Origin: an uncultured Saprospiraceae bacterium
GTDB lineage: Bacteria > Bacteroidota > Bacteroidia > Chitinophagales > Saprospiraceae
DNA length: 12,393 nucleotides
Assembly (NCBI GenBank): GCA_937127195.1
Contig: CAKZLT010000170.1
Span: 1 to 12,393, forward strand
Reading direction: 5' to 3'
A model generated the notes under the pieces. It saw nothing but the letters and a program-made list of their open reading frames with translations, was not told the origin of the DNA and did no database searches. The translations under genes were made by a program, and so were the position numbers. Positions 6,953 to 12,393 of this stretch are shown piece after piece (position 1 is the stretch's first letter; each line of letters begins with the position of its first letter).

Positions 6953-7570
6953 TTAATGTATTCTATCTCCGCGAATCTCCAATTTATCCATGATTTCGAC
7001 TTCTGCTTCTAAGTATTCTTTCCAACGTGCGCGAACTCTTTTTTCGTCTATATATGTTTTCGCCAAATCCAAAAACAAACGATAATGTCCTGCTTCGGCA
7101 ACCATGAATTTCCGATAAAACTCTTTGAGTTCGTCTTCTGCGATATTCAAAGAAAGTAATCGAAAACGTTCACAGCTTCGAGCTTCAATCAAAGCACAAG
7201 TCAGCAGTTTTTCTAAAAGTCTATCCTCTCGGCTTCCTCCTTTTTTCTGAAACTTAATTAAAGCGTTCACATATTCATCCCTTCTTTGGTCTCCGAGTTT
7301 TAGGTTTCTTTTTTCTAGTTCTTTGATTACTAATCTAAAATGCCCCCATTCTTCGGTTACAATTGGAGAAAGTTCTCTGACCAATTCTTCTTTTTCGGGA
7401 TATTGTTGAATAAGAGAAATACAAGCCGTAGTTGCTTTTTGTTCACAATAAGCATGGTCAGTTAATATATCTTCAAGGCTGATTTCTGCCAAATTGACCC
7501 AGCGCGGGTCGGTCGGCAAATGCAAACCTAATACAGTCAAAGTAGTTGGTTGTTCGTTTTTCATTCTCAT
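6953..7570 (-). CDS. miaE: tRNA 2-methylthio-N6-isopentenyladenosine-37 hydroxylase MiaE
   Basis: The product is 205 residues, a normal MiaE length, and soluble. It is a four-helix ferritin-like diiron oxygenase. It carries paired carboxylate/histidine motifs E74-W-G-H77 and E159-A-G-H162, with E43 and E129 or E134 (in IEARSCERF) as the other ligands. These match the MiaE signature (LTDHAYCEQKA, PIVTEEWGHF, ALIEARSCERF, VAEAGHYRLF). It hydroxylates the isopentenyl group of ms2i6A at position 37 of tRNAs reading UNN codons, using O2 and electrons from a donor. The ferredoxin/reductase pair 1.2 kb away is a possible donor, by inference only. The start could be M1 or M3; both lie before the conserved part. 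The gene stands alone on the minus strand, with its terminator shared with the SemiSWEET gene. Confidence 0.93.
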   Translation of the reverse strand: MRMKNEQPTTLTVLGLHLPTDPRWVNLAEISLEDILTDHAYCEQKATTACISLIQQYPEKEELVRELSPIVTEEWGHFRLVIKELEKRNLKLGDQRRDEYVNALIKFQKKGGSREDRLLEKLLTCALIEARSCERFRLLSLNIAEDELKEFYRKFMVAEAGHYRLFLDLAKTYIDEKRVRARWKEYLEAEVEIMDKLEIRGDRIH

Positions 7571-7624
7571 TATATGATTTCAAAAGCGAATGATGCGCTT
7601 TATAATTTCTTTAATATTCAGTTA

Positions 7625-7663
7625 TAAAAAATGGATGAACACTCAAAAGCATTCATCCATTTT
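7625..7663 (-). terminator. Intrinsic terminator after the lysine-rich protein gene
   Basis: AAAATGGATGAA (7628-7639) pairs perfectly over 12 bp with TTCATCCATTTT (7652-7663). Read on the minus strand, the hairpin is followed by TTTTTATAAC, about 60 bases past the stop at 7724 and before the miaE start. Confidence 0.7.
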
Positions 7664-7723
7664 GTAAAAATACGAATAATCTATAAATAATCAACGCTAT
7701 AATAATTCTCGATTTCCTTAATA

Positions 7724-8821
7724 TTAATCCACTTTATTCAAACATTTCAAAGCATTGATAATAAAATCAACCTCATAAATATCGTAATTTTCGTAACCTT
7801 TTGTCCAAACCATACGCACTTGACTGATTTCAGATTTCTTTAATTTCTTTTCTGAACTAGAGTCAACGATGAAAAAAGTCTTATAAATTGTTTGTTGTTT
7901 AGATCGGTCAATTCGACCTCCATCCTGCTCTGCGCTAACGAGTGTAATTACTGTACCATCCAACAAACTCACCAACAATCGACTACCTTCCAAAATATTC
8001 CCATAATCATCTTGAGCCGTAGGAGAATCAATCGTGAATTTCAGATTTAAAGATTTCAAAGAACCTACCTGAGACATATAGCCTTCGCAAGTCAAGTAAT
8101 GCTCTCCTCTCAAAAACTCTTGCAATCTCGGATGCGTATAACCAAAAAAGAATTTTGACTTAGTTGATATTTTTCTCTTCCGAGTAAATTCATCTACCTC
8201 ATTCATAGAATAGCTACAATCATCCTGATATTCTACAATTCTAACCTTTTTGAATGGTTTAAACTGTTGTTTAATTAATTTTGCCTGTAATTTTTTAGAT
8301 GGTTTTTTAACTCCTTTCTTATTACTATCAGCTAATCGTTTATTATTTTTTCCTTTCTTTCCTTTCTTTCCTTTCTTAGGCTTTTTACTAGACTTACCTT
8401 TAGCTGTTTTTCCCTTTTTAGATTTATTTTTCTTTGCTGCTTTAGCAGCTAATTTAGCTTTTTTCTTCTCTTCTTTGGCTCTTTTTTTAGCTTCTTCTTT
8501 GGCTTTTCTTTCTCTTTGTTTCGCTAATTTTTTACGAATTTTTTCACTTCTTTTTTTATCTGCTTCAATTTTTTCAAGTTTTTTCTTCTCAGCCTTAGTC
8601 AATTTTTTCTTATTAACTTTAGCAGATCCAGATTTCTGCTTCGCTTTTACATCATTGCTGGCAGTTGCTTGTTTACTCGCATCTGCGTACTTCCAAGTCC
8701 CGTCAGCCATCAAAATGATTTTGTCTCCATCCTCGTTAGTGACCTTTATCTGGGCGGTTGCTTGTTGAATAACAGCAATATTCACTATTAAAAATACTAG
8801 ATATATATACTTTAAGCGCAT
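7724..8821 (-). CDS. Secreted protein with a long lysine-rich linker
   Basis: The product is 365 residues in three parts. Residues 1-23 are a signal peptide (hydrophobic stretch, then ATA before Q24). Residues 25-45 carry IKVTNEDGDKIILMADGTWKY, a short beta motif (a DGTW-type sequence) often found at the start of secreted Bacteroidota proteins. Residues about 59-190 are extremely basic and low in complexity: I count 55 lysines in 132 residues, first with AEKKKLEKIEADKK-like charged helix, then a GKKGKKGK-type tail. Residues about 191-365 form a separate folded domain with C202, C245 and C360. I do not recognise this domain. The basic part may bind polyanions such as lipopolysaccharide, teichoic-like polymers or nucleic acids, or act as a spacer as in TolA. 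Export to the periplasm or beyond is the firm inference. The gene has its own terminator. Confidence 0.85.
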   Translation of the reverse strand: MRLKYIYLVFLIVNIAVIQQATAQIKVTNEDGDKIILMADGTWKYADASKQATASNDVKAKQKSGSAKVNKKKLTKAEKKKLEKIEADKKRSEKIRKKLAKQRERKAKEEAKKRAKEEKKKAKLAAKAAKKNKSKKGKTAKGKSSKKPKKGKKGKKGKNNKRLADSNKKGVKKPSKKLQAKLIKQQFKPFKKVRIVEYQDDCSYSMNEVDEFTRKRKISTKSKFFFGYTHPRLQEFLRGEHYLTCEGYMSQVGSLKSLNLKFTIDSPTAQDDYGNILEGSRLLVSLLDGTVITLVSAEQDGGRIDRSKQQTIYKTFFIVDSSSEKKLKKSEISQVRMVWTKGYENYDIYEVDFIINALKCLNKVD

Positions 8822-9074
8822 GATAGTTTTTTTTCTAAGAAGTAAGAACTCAAAAAATGATAGAATAAATATCCTTAAAAGCGTTTTTCTCCTTTATTTT
8901 CAGAATAGTTACTAAATGATACCAACAGATATTCTACATATTTTATACCGTTTATAGCTCATTTATTAACAAATCCTTCTTTTTAATAAAAATTATACAA
9001 CAATCACTAAATAACAGATTGTCATACATTTATCATTTATACAAATTAAAAGTTTTTTTTATAAAAAATCAAAT

Positions 9075-9147
9075 AATATGTTATAGCCTCTTCTATTGAA
9101 ATAAATAATATAATTATATATATTAATCAAAGAGGCTATAACATATT
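9075..9147. repeat. 18-bp perfect inverted repeat with 37-base loop
   Basis: AATATGTTATAGCCTCTT (9075-9092) and its exact reverse complement (9130-9147) enclose an A/T-only-like 37-base spacer. It lies in a gene-free region, seven bases after a T/A palindrome. It could be a tiny MITE, a remnant of an insertion, or a small structured RNA. No T-run follows, so a simple terminator is unlikely. Confidence 0.6.
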
Positions 9148-9457
9148 TGTTGCTTTATCAATAGCTTGTTTTATAATTTGCTAAATCACAAAAAAACAAA
9201 ATTATCCAATTATGTAATTAACTCTTCTACTAGTAACTTTTTTTTTAACGAAAAAAGAAAGATTTAGTTATAAATAAAAATAATGTATTTAATAACTGCC
9301 ACATTCTTGCTATATCTAGCACATTATAACCGAATAACTTTAACATAAATCATTTTTATACTAAAATTACCTGCTTTCTTTTTTATCATTGTATTATTCT
9401 TAGACTCCTAATATAAAAAGTAGTAACATTTTTTATCAATAGCTTTTGTTATTAATC

Positions 9458-9561
9458 TAGAAATCGGAGGCGAGACCGCTTGACGGCTGCGAGAAGCGAG
9501 ACTAGGCGTGAAGCTTTTAGTGCTATAACACCTGCCTGACGGCAAAGTTCTCCCATTTCTA
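9458..9561. other. G+C-rich structured patch upstream of cdaA
   Basis: A 12-bp inverted repeat with one mismatch (TAGAAATCGGAG at 9458-9469, CTCCCATTTCTA at 9550-9561) brackets about 80 bases that are far richer in G+C than the surroundings. Inside, CGCTT/AAGCG (9477-9481 with 9494-9498) and TGCC-TGAC-GGCA (9533-9544) can form small hairpins, and TGACGGC occurs twice. A dispersed repeat unit or a leader RNA are both possible. Confidence 0.45.
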
Positions 9562-9584
9562 TAAAAGCTTTTCATTATTATTCA

Positions 9585-10433
9585 ATGGATTTAATCTTAT
9601 TATTTAAAATAGGTTTTTTGACGATTTCGATTTGGGATGCTCTAGACATTCTAATCGTCGGATACCTATTTTTTGTATTATATAAATTATCAAAAGGAAG
9701 TCTGGCATTCAATATCTTGATTGGCGCAGTCATTTTAACGGTCATTTATTGGTTAGTGAATGCTGCCGAAATGAGCCTTTTGAGTGGTATTTTGGGAGGA
9801 GTAGCCAATTTTGGTTTTATTGTTTTGATTGTTGTATTCCAACCCGAAATTAGGCGTTTTTTGATTTTCTTAGGTAGAAATTTTTTAAAAGGGCGTTCCA
9901 GTATTTTAAAGCAAATATTAGGAATTGATGATTTTGATAATTATGAACACTCTTTGAACAAAATCATTAATAAATTCATCAACGCCTCCGAAAAACTCGC
10001 AAGTACAAATACAGGCGCATTAATCGTTTTTACGGAAAGTCCAGCTTTATACGGTTTAGATGAAAGCGGTGTTTTATTGGATTCTAATATTTCTAGCCGA
10101 TTAATTGAGAGCATTTTTCACAAAGAAAGTCCATTGCACGATGGGGCGATGATTATTTCTAATTATAAAATATACTCGGCGGGAAGCGTCCTTCCTGTCT
10201 CGGATAGCAAAGAATTACCCGAAACGGCAGGTTTGAGACATCGTGCAGCAGTCGGAATTACCGAAAAGTCTGATGCTTTTGTTATTATTGTATCTGAAGA
10301 AACAGGAAAAATATCAACCGCGAAGGGTGGAAAACTATATTATCATATAGATAATGCAAAATTACATGAGGCTTTACAAAAAGCTTTGGTGAAGTCCTCA
10401 AAAACAGAAGAAACAACGAATGAAGATAAATAG
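9585..10433 (+). CDS. cdaA: Membrane diadenylate cyclase CdaA
   Basis: The 282-residue protein has three N-terminal membrane helices (about 14-34, 40-60 and 66-86) and a C-terminal DisA_N domain. The catalytic motifs are visible: LHDGA with D186-G187-A188, and RHR at 218-220 in GLRHRAAVGITE, followed by VSEETG (236-241). It joins two ATP molecules into cyclic di-AMP, at the inner face of the cytoplasmic membrane. This messenger controls potassium and osmolyte transport and wall homeostasis in bacteria that make it. CdaR (YbbR) and GlmM, its usual Firmicutes neighbours, are not next to it, and no folP lies upstream here. A GNAT acetyltransferase gene overlaps its end by 14 bp, so the two are probably translated from one mRNA. 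The start at 9585 gives a normal first helix. A structured patch lies 23 bp upstream. Confidence 0.95.
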   Translation: MDLILLFKIGFLTISIWDALDILIVGYLFFVLYKLSKGSLAFNILIGAVILTVIYWLVNAAEMSLLSGILGGVANFGFIVLIVVFQPEIRRFLIFLGRNFLKGRSSILKQILGIDDFDNYEHSLNKIINKFINASEKLASTNTGALIVFTESPALYGLDESGVLLDSNISSRLIESIFHKESPLHDGAMIISNYKIYSAGSVLPVSDSKELPETAGLRHRAAVGITEKSDAFVIIVSEETGKISTAKGGKLYYHIDNAKLHEALQKALVKSSKTEETTNEDK

Positions 10434-11007
10434 CATTCAAAGAACTAAATCAAAAACTGTCTTGAATCGTAAAGAATTCGTAATAGAGCAAATGGAAGAA
10501 TATCGGATTCCGACTTTTCTACACGAAAGGATTGGTCTTCTATTGCAATCATCTTTCCCTGATTATCCTATCAATAAAAGTTATTTTAATCAAATTCCTA
10601 GCTTTAGATATTTGGCTTGGTACGGCGACGAATTGATTGGACATTTGGGAGTTGTATATAGAATTATATCTTTGAATGGTGTTGAATTACGCGTTTTCGG
10701 TATTGTAGATTTGTGTGTTGATGCTGCTTTTCAGTCGATGCAAATAGGTTCTAATATTCTCAAACAACTCGAATCACTTGCCGAAATTTCTAATATTGAC
10801 TTTATGATTTTGATTTCGGATGCACACTCTTTCTATCTCGAACAAGGCTTTATTATGGTGGATAATCCAGGAAAATGGCTCATGATTCGGAATAGTCAAA
10901 CCTTAGGAATTGCTCATCGCAAATTATCTGATTGTCTAATGGTCAAACCTATCGGAACGAAACAATGGGACGAAGGAACGGTTGATTTTTTGGGTAATAT
11001 TTTTTAA
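10420..11007 (+). CDS. GNAT-family N-acetyltransferase
   Basis: The product is 195 residues. A GNAT core is seen in GDELIGHLGVVYR (69-81, beta strands), then GIVDLCVDAAFQSMQIGSNIL (94-114, the acetyl-CoA loop region) and YLEQGF (139-144, the usual C-terminal signature). The pyrophosphate loop, normally Q/R-x-x-G-x-G/A, reads QSMQIG, with Gln in place of the first glycine, a mild departure. The substrate is unknown; small molecules, antibiotics and proteins are all acetylated by this superfamily. The ATG at 10420 overlaps cdaA by 14 bp. M25 (10492) is an alternative start that still contains the whole domain, since residues 1-24 look unstructured and basic. Co-transcription with cdaA is likely, but a shared function is not shown. 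Confidence 0.82.
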   Translation: MKINSIQRTKSKTVLNRKEFVIEQMEEYRIPTFLHERIGLLLQSSFPDYPINKSYFNQIPSFRYLAWYGDELIGHLGVVYRIISLNGVELRVFGIVDLCVDAAFQSMQIGSNILKQLESLAEISNIDFMILISDAHSFYLEQGFIMVDNPGKWLMIRNSQTLGIAHRKLSDCLMVKPIGTKQWDEGTVDFLGNIF

Positions 11008-11095
11008 AAAAAGAACTTTCCGCCTCTACTTCTCAATAAAGGTTATCATTGTTTTTGTATTATGAGTAATAACTTTTAAAACATAAAACGAGACA

Positions 11096-11668
11096 ATGAA
11101 AAAAACTTTACTCATTTTAGTTACTACATTTCTAATTTTCACTTCCAATATTCAAAACATTCAAGCACAAAACCGTGCTAACAATCACATTTACAGCGAT
11201 TTGCAATTCATGATGATGCCTTCATTCAATTCTATTATGATGGCAAATTTTAACCTTGGAATTGGTTTTCAACATAAAGACAAACTAGGTTTTGGAATTG
11301 GTTTTCATTTGGATGCTATTCATTTACCTGATTTATCTATCGTTAGTCATGGTTATGGTTTACAATACCGATATGCTGTTAATGGAATTATTTTGAAGCC
11401 AGAAATTGGTTTTTCTCAATTAACTGTAGAAACAGAAAATGAACTTTGGTGGATAGAGGAATATATGCCTGGTTATTATTTTCGTCAAGAAGTCACTATT
11501 CAATTTACAAAAGCAATGACTGTGGGCGCAAGTGCTATGATTTATCCTCACAATTGGTCAAGATTGAGTTTTAGTGAATATCAAAATCGTTCTTTAACTT
11601 ATATCAATTTTCATTTTGGTTTTACCATTTATGGCAAAAAAAAGAAAGCTATGACCGTAAAAGAATAA
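11096..11668 (+). CDS. Secreted, outer-membrane-like protein of unknown function
   Basis: The product is 190 residues. A signal peptide covers about 1-24 (KK, then a hydrophobic stretch, with IQA before Q25). The mature part alternates short hydrophobic and polar strands rich in aromatic and glycine residues (for example FNLGIGF, KLGFGIGFHLD, YGLQYRYAV, ILKPEIGFSQ, YINFHFGFTIYG). This pattern suits a small beta-barrel of six to eight strands. After the last strand it ends in a basic tail (KKKKAMTVKE), not in the aromatic residue usual for barrel proteins. I cannot assign a family. It is preceded by 88 bp without a gene after the acetyltransferase, so it may have its own promoter. The hairpin at its end suggests single-gene transcription. 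Confidence 0.78.
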   Translation: MKKTLLILVTTFLIFTSNIQNIQAQNRANNHIYSDLQFMMMPSFNSIMMANFNLGIGFQHKDKLGFGIGFHLDAIHLPDLSIVSHGYGLQYRYAVNGIILKPEIGFSQLTVETENELWWIEEYMPGYYFRQEVTIQFTKAMTVGASAMIYPHNWSRLSFSEYQNRSLTYINFHFGFTIYGKKKKAMTVKE

Positions 11669-11688
11669 CTACGGTTGACTTTCTTTCT
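11640..11688 (+). terminator. Imperfect terminator overlapping the end of the outer-membrane-like gene
   Basis: AAAGAAAG and ACCGTA near the stop pair with TACGGT and CTTTCTTT just after it, with a small internal loop. The structure includes the stop codon region. No long T-run follows, so its strength is unclear. Confidence 0.4.
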
Positions 11689-11804
11689 AAAAAACAGCAT
11701 TCATCGAATAAAAAAAATAACTCGTCGAGAAAACCTAATTTTTAAAAATCTATTTTACAAATTACAGTATATCAATCACTTATTTATAAAATAAAAATAA
11801 AATA

Positions 11805-12011
11805 ATGAAAAAGAAATCAGCTAAAGAACAGGCATCAGGTTTAATCTTCGTTGGATGTATGTTTATCGGAATGGCATTAGGCTTCTTGTTCGGAAATGTT
11901 CCTTTTGGCTTGTTTGGAGGAATGGGAGTTGGCTTTATCACAATGGGCTTAGTCAAGGCTAATGCCAAACCACAAGAAGAAGAATCCTATGTAATGGAAG
12001 AAGAATATTAA
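11805..12011 (+). CDS. Small two-helix membrane protein of unknown function
   Basis: The product is 68 residues. After a basic start (MKKKSAKEQ) come two hydrophobic, glycine-rich segments (about 12-29, GLIFVGCMFIGMALGFLF, and 33-50, FGLFGGMGVGFITMGLVK) joined by a short GNVPF turn. The C-terminus is acidic (EEESYVMEEEY). Repeated G-x-x-x-G and G-x-G spacing suggests tight helix packing or oligomers. Charges predict both ends in the cytoplasm. Family and role are unknown. Support for a real gene is good: a clean ATG with A-rich leader, amphipathic logic, and a terminator about 85 bp downstream. Confidence 0.75.
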   Translation: MKKKSAKEQASGLIFVGCMFIGMALGFLFGNVPFGLFGGMGVGFITMGLVKANAKPQEEESYVMEEEY

Positions 12012-12040
12012 TAGCTTTTTCTATTATAGATAAGATACAA

Positions 12041-12060
12041 AACGTAACGTAACGTAACGT
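12041..12060. repeat. (AACGT)x4 tandem pentanucleotide repeat
   Basis: Four exact copies of AACGT stand in tandem, with a partial AA following, 29 bp after the stop of the small membrane protein gene. Short tandem repeats can change copy number by slippage. It is not in a promoter or a reading frame that I can identify. Confidence 0.9.
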
Positions 12061-12094
12061 AATCATAAATTTTATTTGAATTATTTGAATGTAA

Positions 12095-12129
12095 GAAAGC
12101 TTTCTATTACTAGAAGGCTTTTCTTTTTT
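12095..12129 (+). terminator. Intrinsic terminator after the small membrane protein gene
   Basis: AAAGCTTTCTA (12096-12106) pairs with TAGAAGGCTTT (12111-12121) over 11 bp with one G-T pair, a TTAC loop, and a T-rich tail to 12129. Confidence 0.7.
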
Positions 12130-12272
12130 CTAGATACACATCTCGCCTTAAATAGCCTTTTTTATATTTCAACTGCCCATTTTTTAAAAAAAATAAAGAT
12201 GTTTCCTAAAAATCTTTGTTAGCCTTTCGTAAATCAACTATATTTATCATAATTTACTTATTATTGAAAATC

Positions 12273-12392
12273 CTAATCTGACTTAACAAAAGAAAGGAAG
12301 TAAAAAATTCGCCTAATAAGTACATGAGCAAAAGTAATCCCGTATTCTAACTCGTCTTTTTTCTGCTCTATTTCTTTAAAAAATATTCGTGT
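12273..12392 (-). CDS. Possible C-terminal tail of a gene entering from the right
   Basis: On the minus strand one frame stays open from the right edge to a TAG at 12273-12275, giving 39 residues (EIEQKKDELEYG, then FAHVLIRRIFYFLSF near the end). The other two minus frames close quickly. The text looks like a charged helix followed by a hydrophobic segment, so a membrane protein end is possible. Forty open codons in A/T-rich DNA can occur by chance, so this is tentative. Confidence 0.35.
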   Translation of the reverse strand, partial: TRIFFKEIEQKKDELEYGITFAHVLIRRIFYFLSFVKSD

Positions 12393-12393
12393 A

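Larger units (their letters stand above)
8822..9584. other. 763-bp gene-free region upstream of cdaA
   Basis: No credible gene was found on either strand. The left part is the leader of the minus-strand secreted protein. Beyond it are a TTTTTTATAAAAAA motif (9055-9068), an 18-bp perfect inverted repeat (9075-9147), plain A/T-rich sequence, and a G+C-rich structured patch (about 9458-9561) that ends 23 bp before the cdaA start. Confidence 0.75.
12012..12272. other. Gene-free stretch with pentanucleotide repeat and terminator
   Basis: Nothing coding is seen. It contains four tandem AACGT units, a terminator hairpin and A/T-rich sequence before a possible minus-strand gene end. Confidence 0.6.

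Noticed and set aside
8250..8768. Long plus-strand frame (172 residues, rich in Phe and Leu)
   Set aside because: It is antisense to the lysine-rich linker; AAA/AAG codons read backwards as TTT/CTT give the Phe/Leu content. It has no independent support.
11780..11968. Minus-strand frame opposite the small membrane protein
   Set aside because: Its proline/lysine-rich content mirrors the glycine/hydrophobic codons of the plus-strand gene, which has the better start and a terminator.
1..12393. CRISPR array, tRNA or rRNA genes
   Set aside because: No regularly spaced direct repeats and no tRNA- or rRNA-like sequence were noticed on reading; a tRNAscan or Infernal run would settle this.

Overview
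The window is AT-rich DNA from a member of the Bacteroidota. Several things point there: A-rich leaders with few Shine-Dalgarno sequences, several secreted or lipoprotein genes of types common in that phylum, and a thioredoxin-reductase-like ferredoxin reductase beside an adrenodoxin-type ferredoxin. A Cytophagales bacterium of the Flexibacter/Bernardetia kind is my best guess, from general resemblance only.

Left end (1-1840): accessory DNA. It starts with the C-terminal 268 residues of an Eco57I/TaqI-like DNA methyltransferase or restriction-modification protein, whose catalytic part lies outside the window. A DUF6624 protein follows on the opposite strand. The DUF6624 gene is bracketed by a compact hairpin (833-866) and a nested palindromic element (1611-1774) that share a similar AACAA(A)TTGTC core. 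This is the part that looks most mobile or cassette-like.

Middle (1840-7570): a HEAT-repeat lipoprotein fused to a cyclophilin-type prolyl isomerase (minus strand) faces away from a two-gene redox unit of ferredoxin-NADP reductase and 2Fe-2S ferredoxin. The 472-bp divergent region between them carries several dyad symmetries. A good terminator ends the redox unit. Next come a lipoprotein of unknown function and a SemiSWEET sugar transporter. They converge on miaE (tRNA hydroxylase), with a strong bidirectional terminator between.

Right part (7571-12393): a secreted protein with an extreme lysine-rich linker (minus strand), then a 763-bp gene-free region with an 18-bp perfect inverted repeat and a G+C-rich structured patch. 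After that come cdaA (membrane diadenylate cyclase, c-di-AMP synthesis) overlapping a GNAT acetyltransferase, an outer-membrane-like protein, a small membrane protein, a pentanucleotide repeat with a terminator, and possibly the tail of another minus-strand gene.

Most genes belong to recognisable families. I did not find a clearly new multi-gene system. The best leads are the paired elements around the DUF6624 gene, the structured patch just upstream of cdaA, the 18-bp inverted repeat, and the recurring TTTTTTATAAAAAA sequence ahead of genes.
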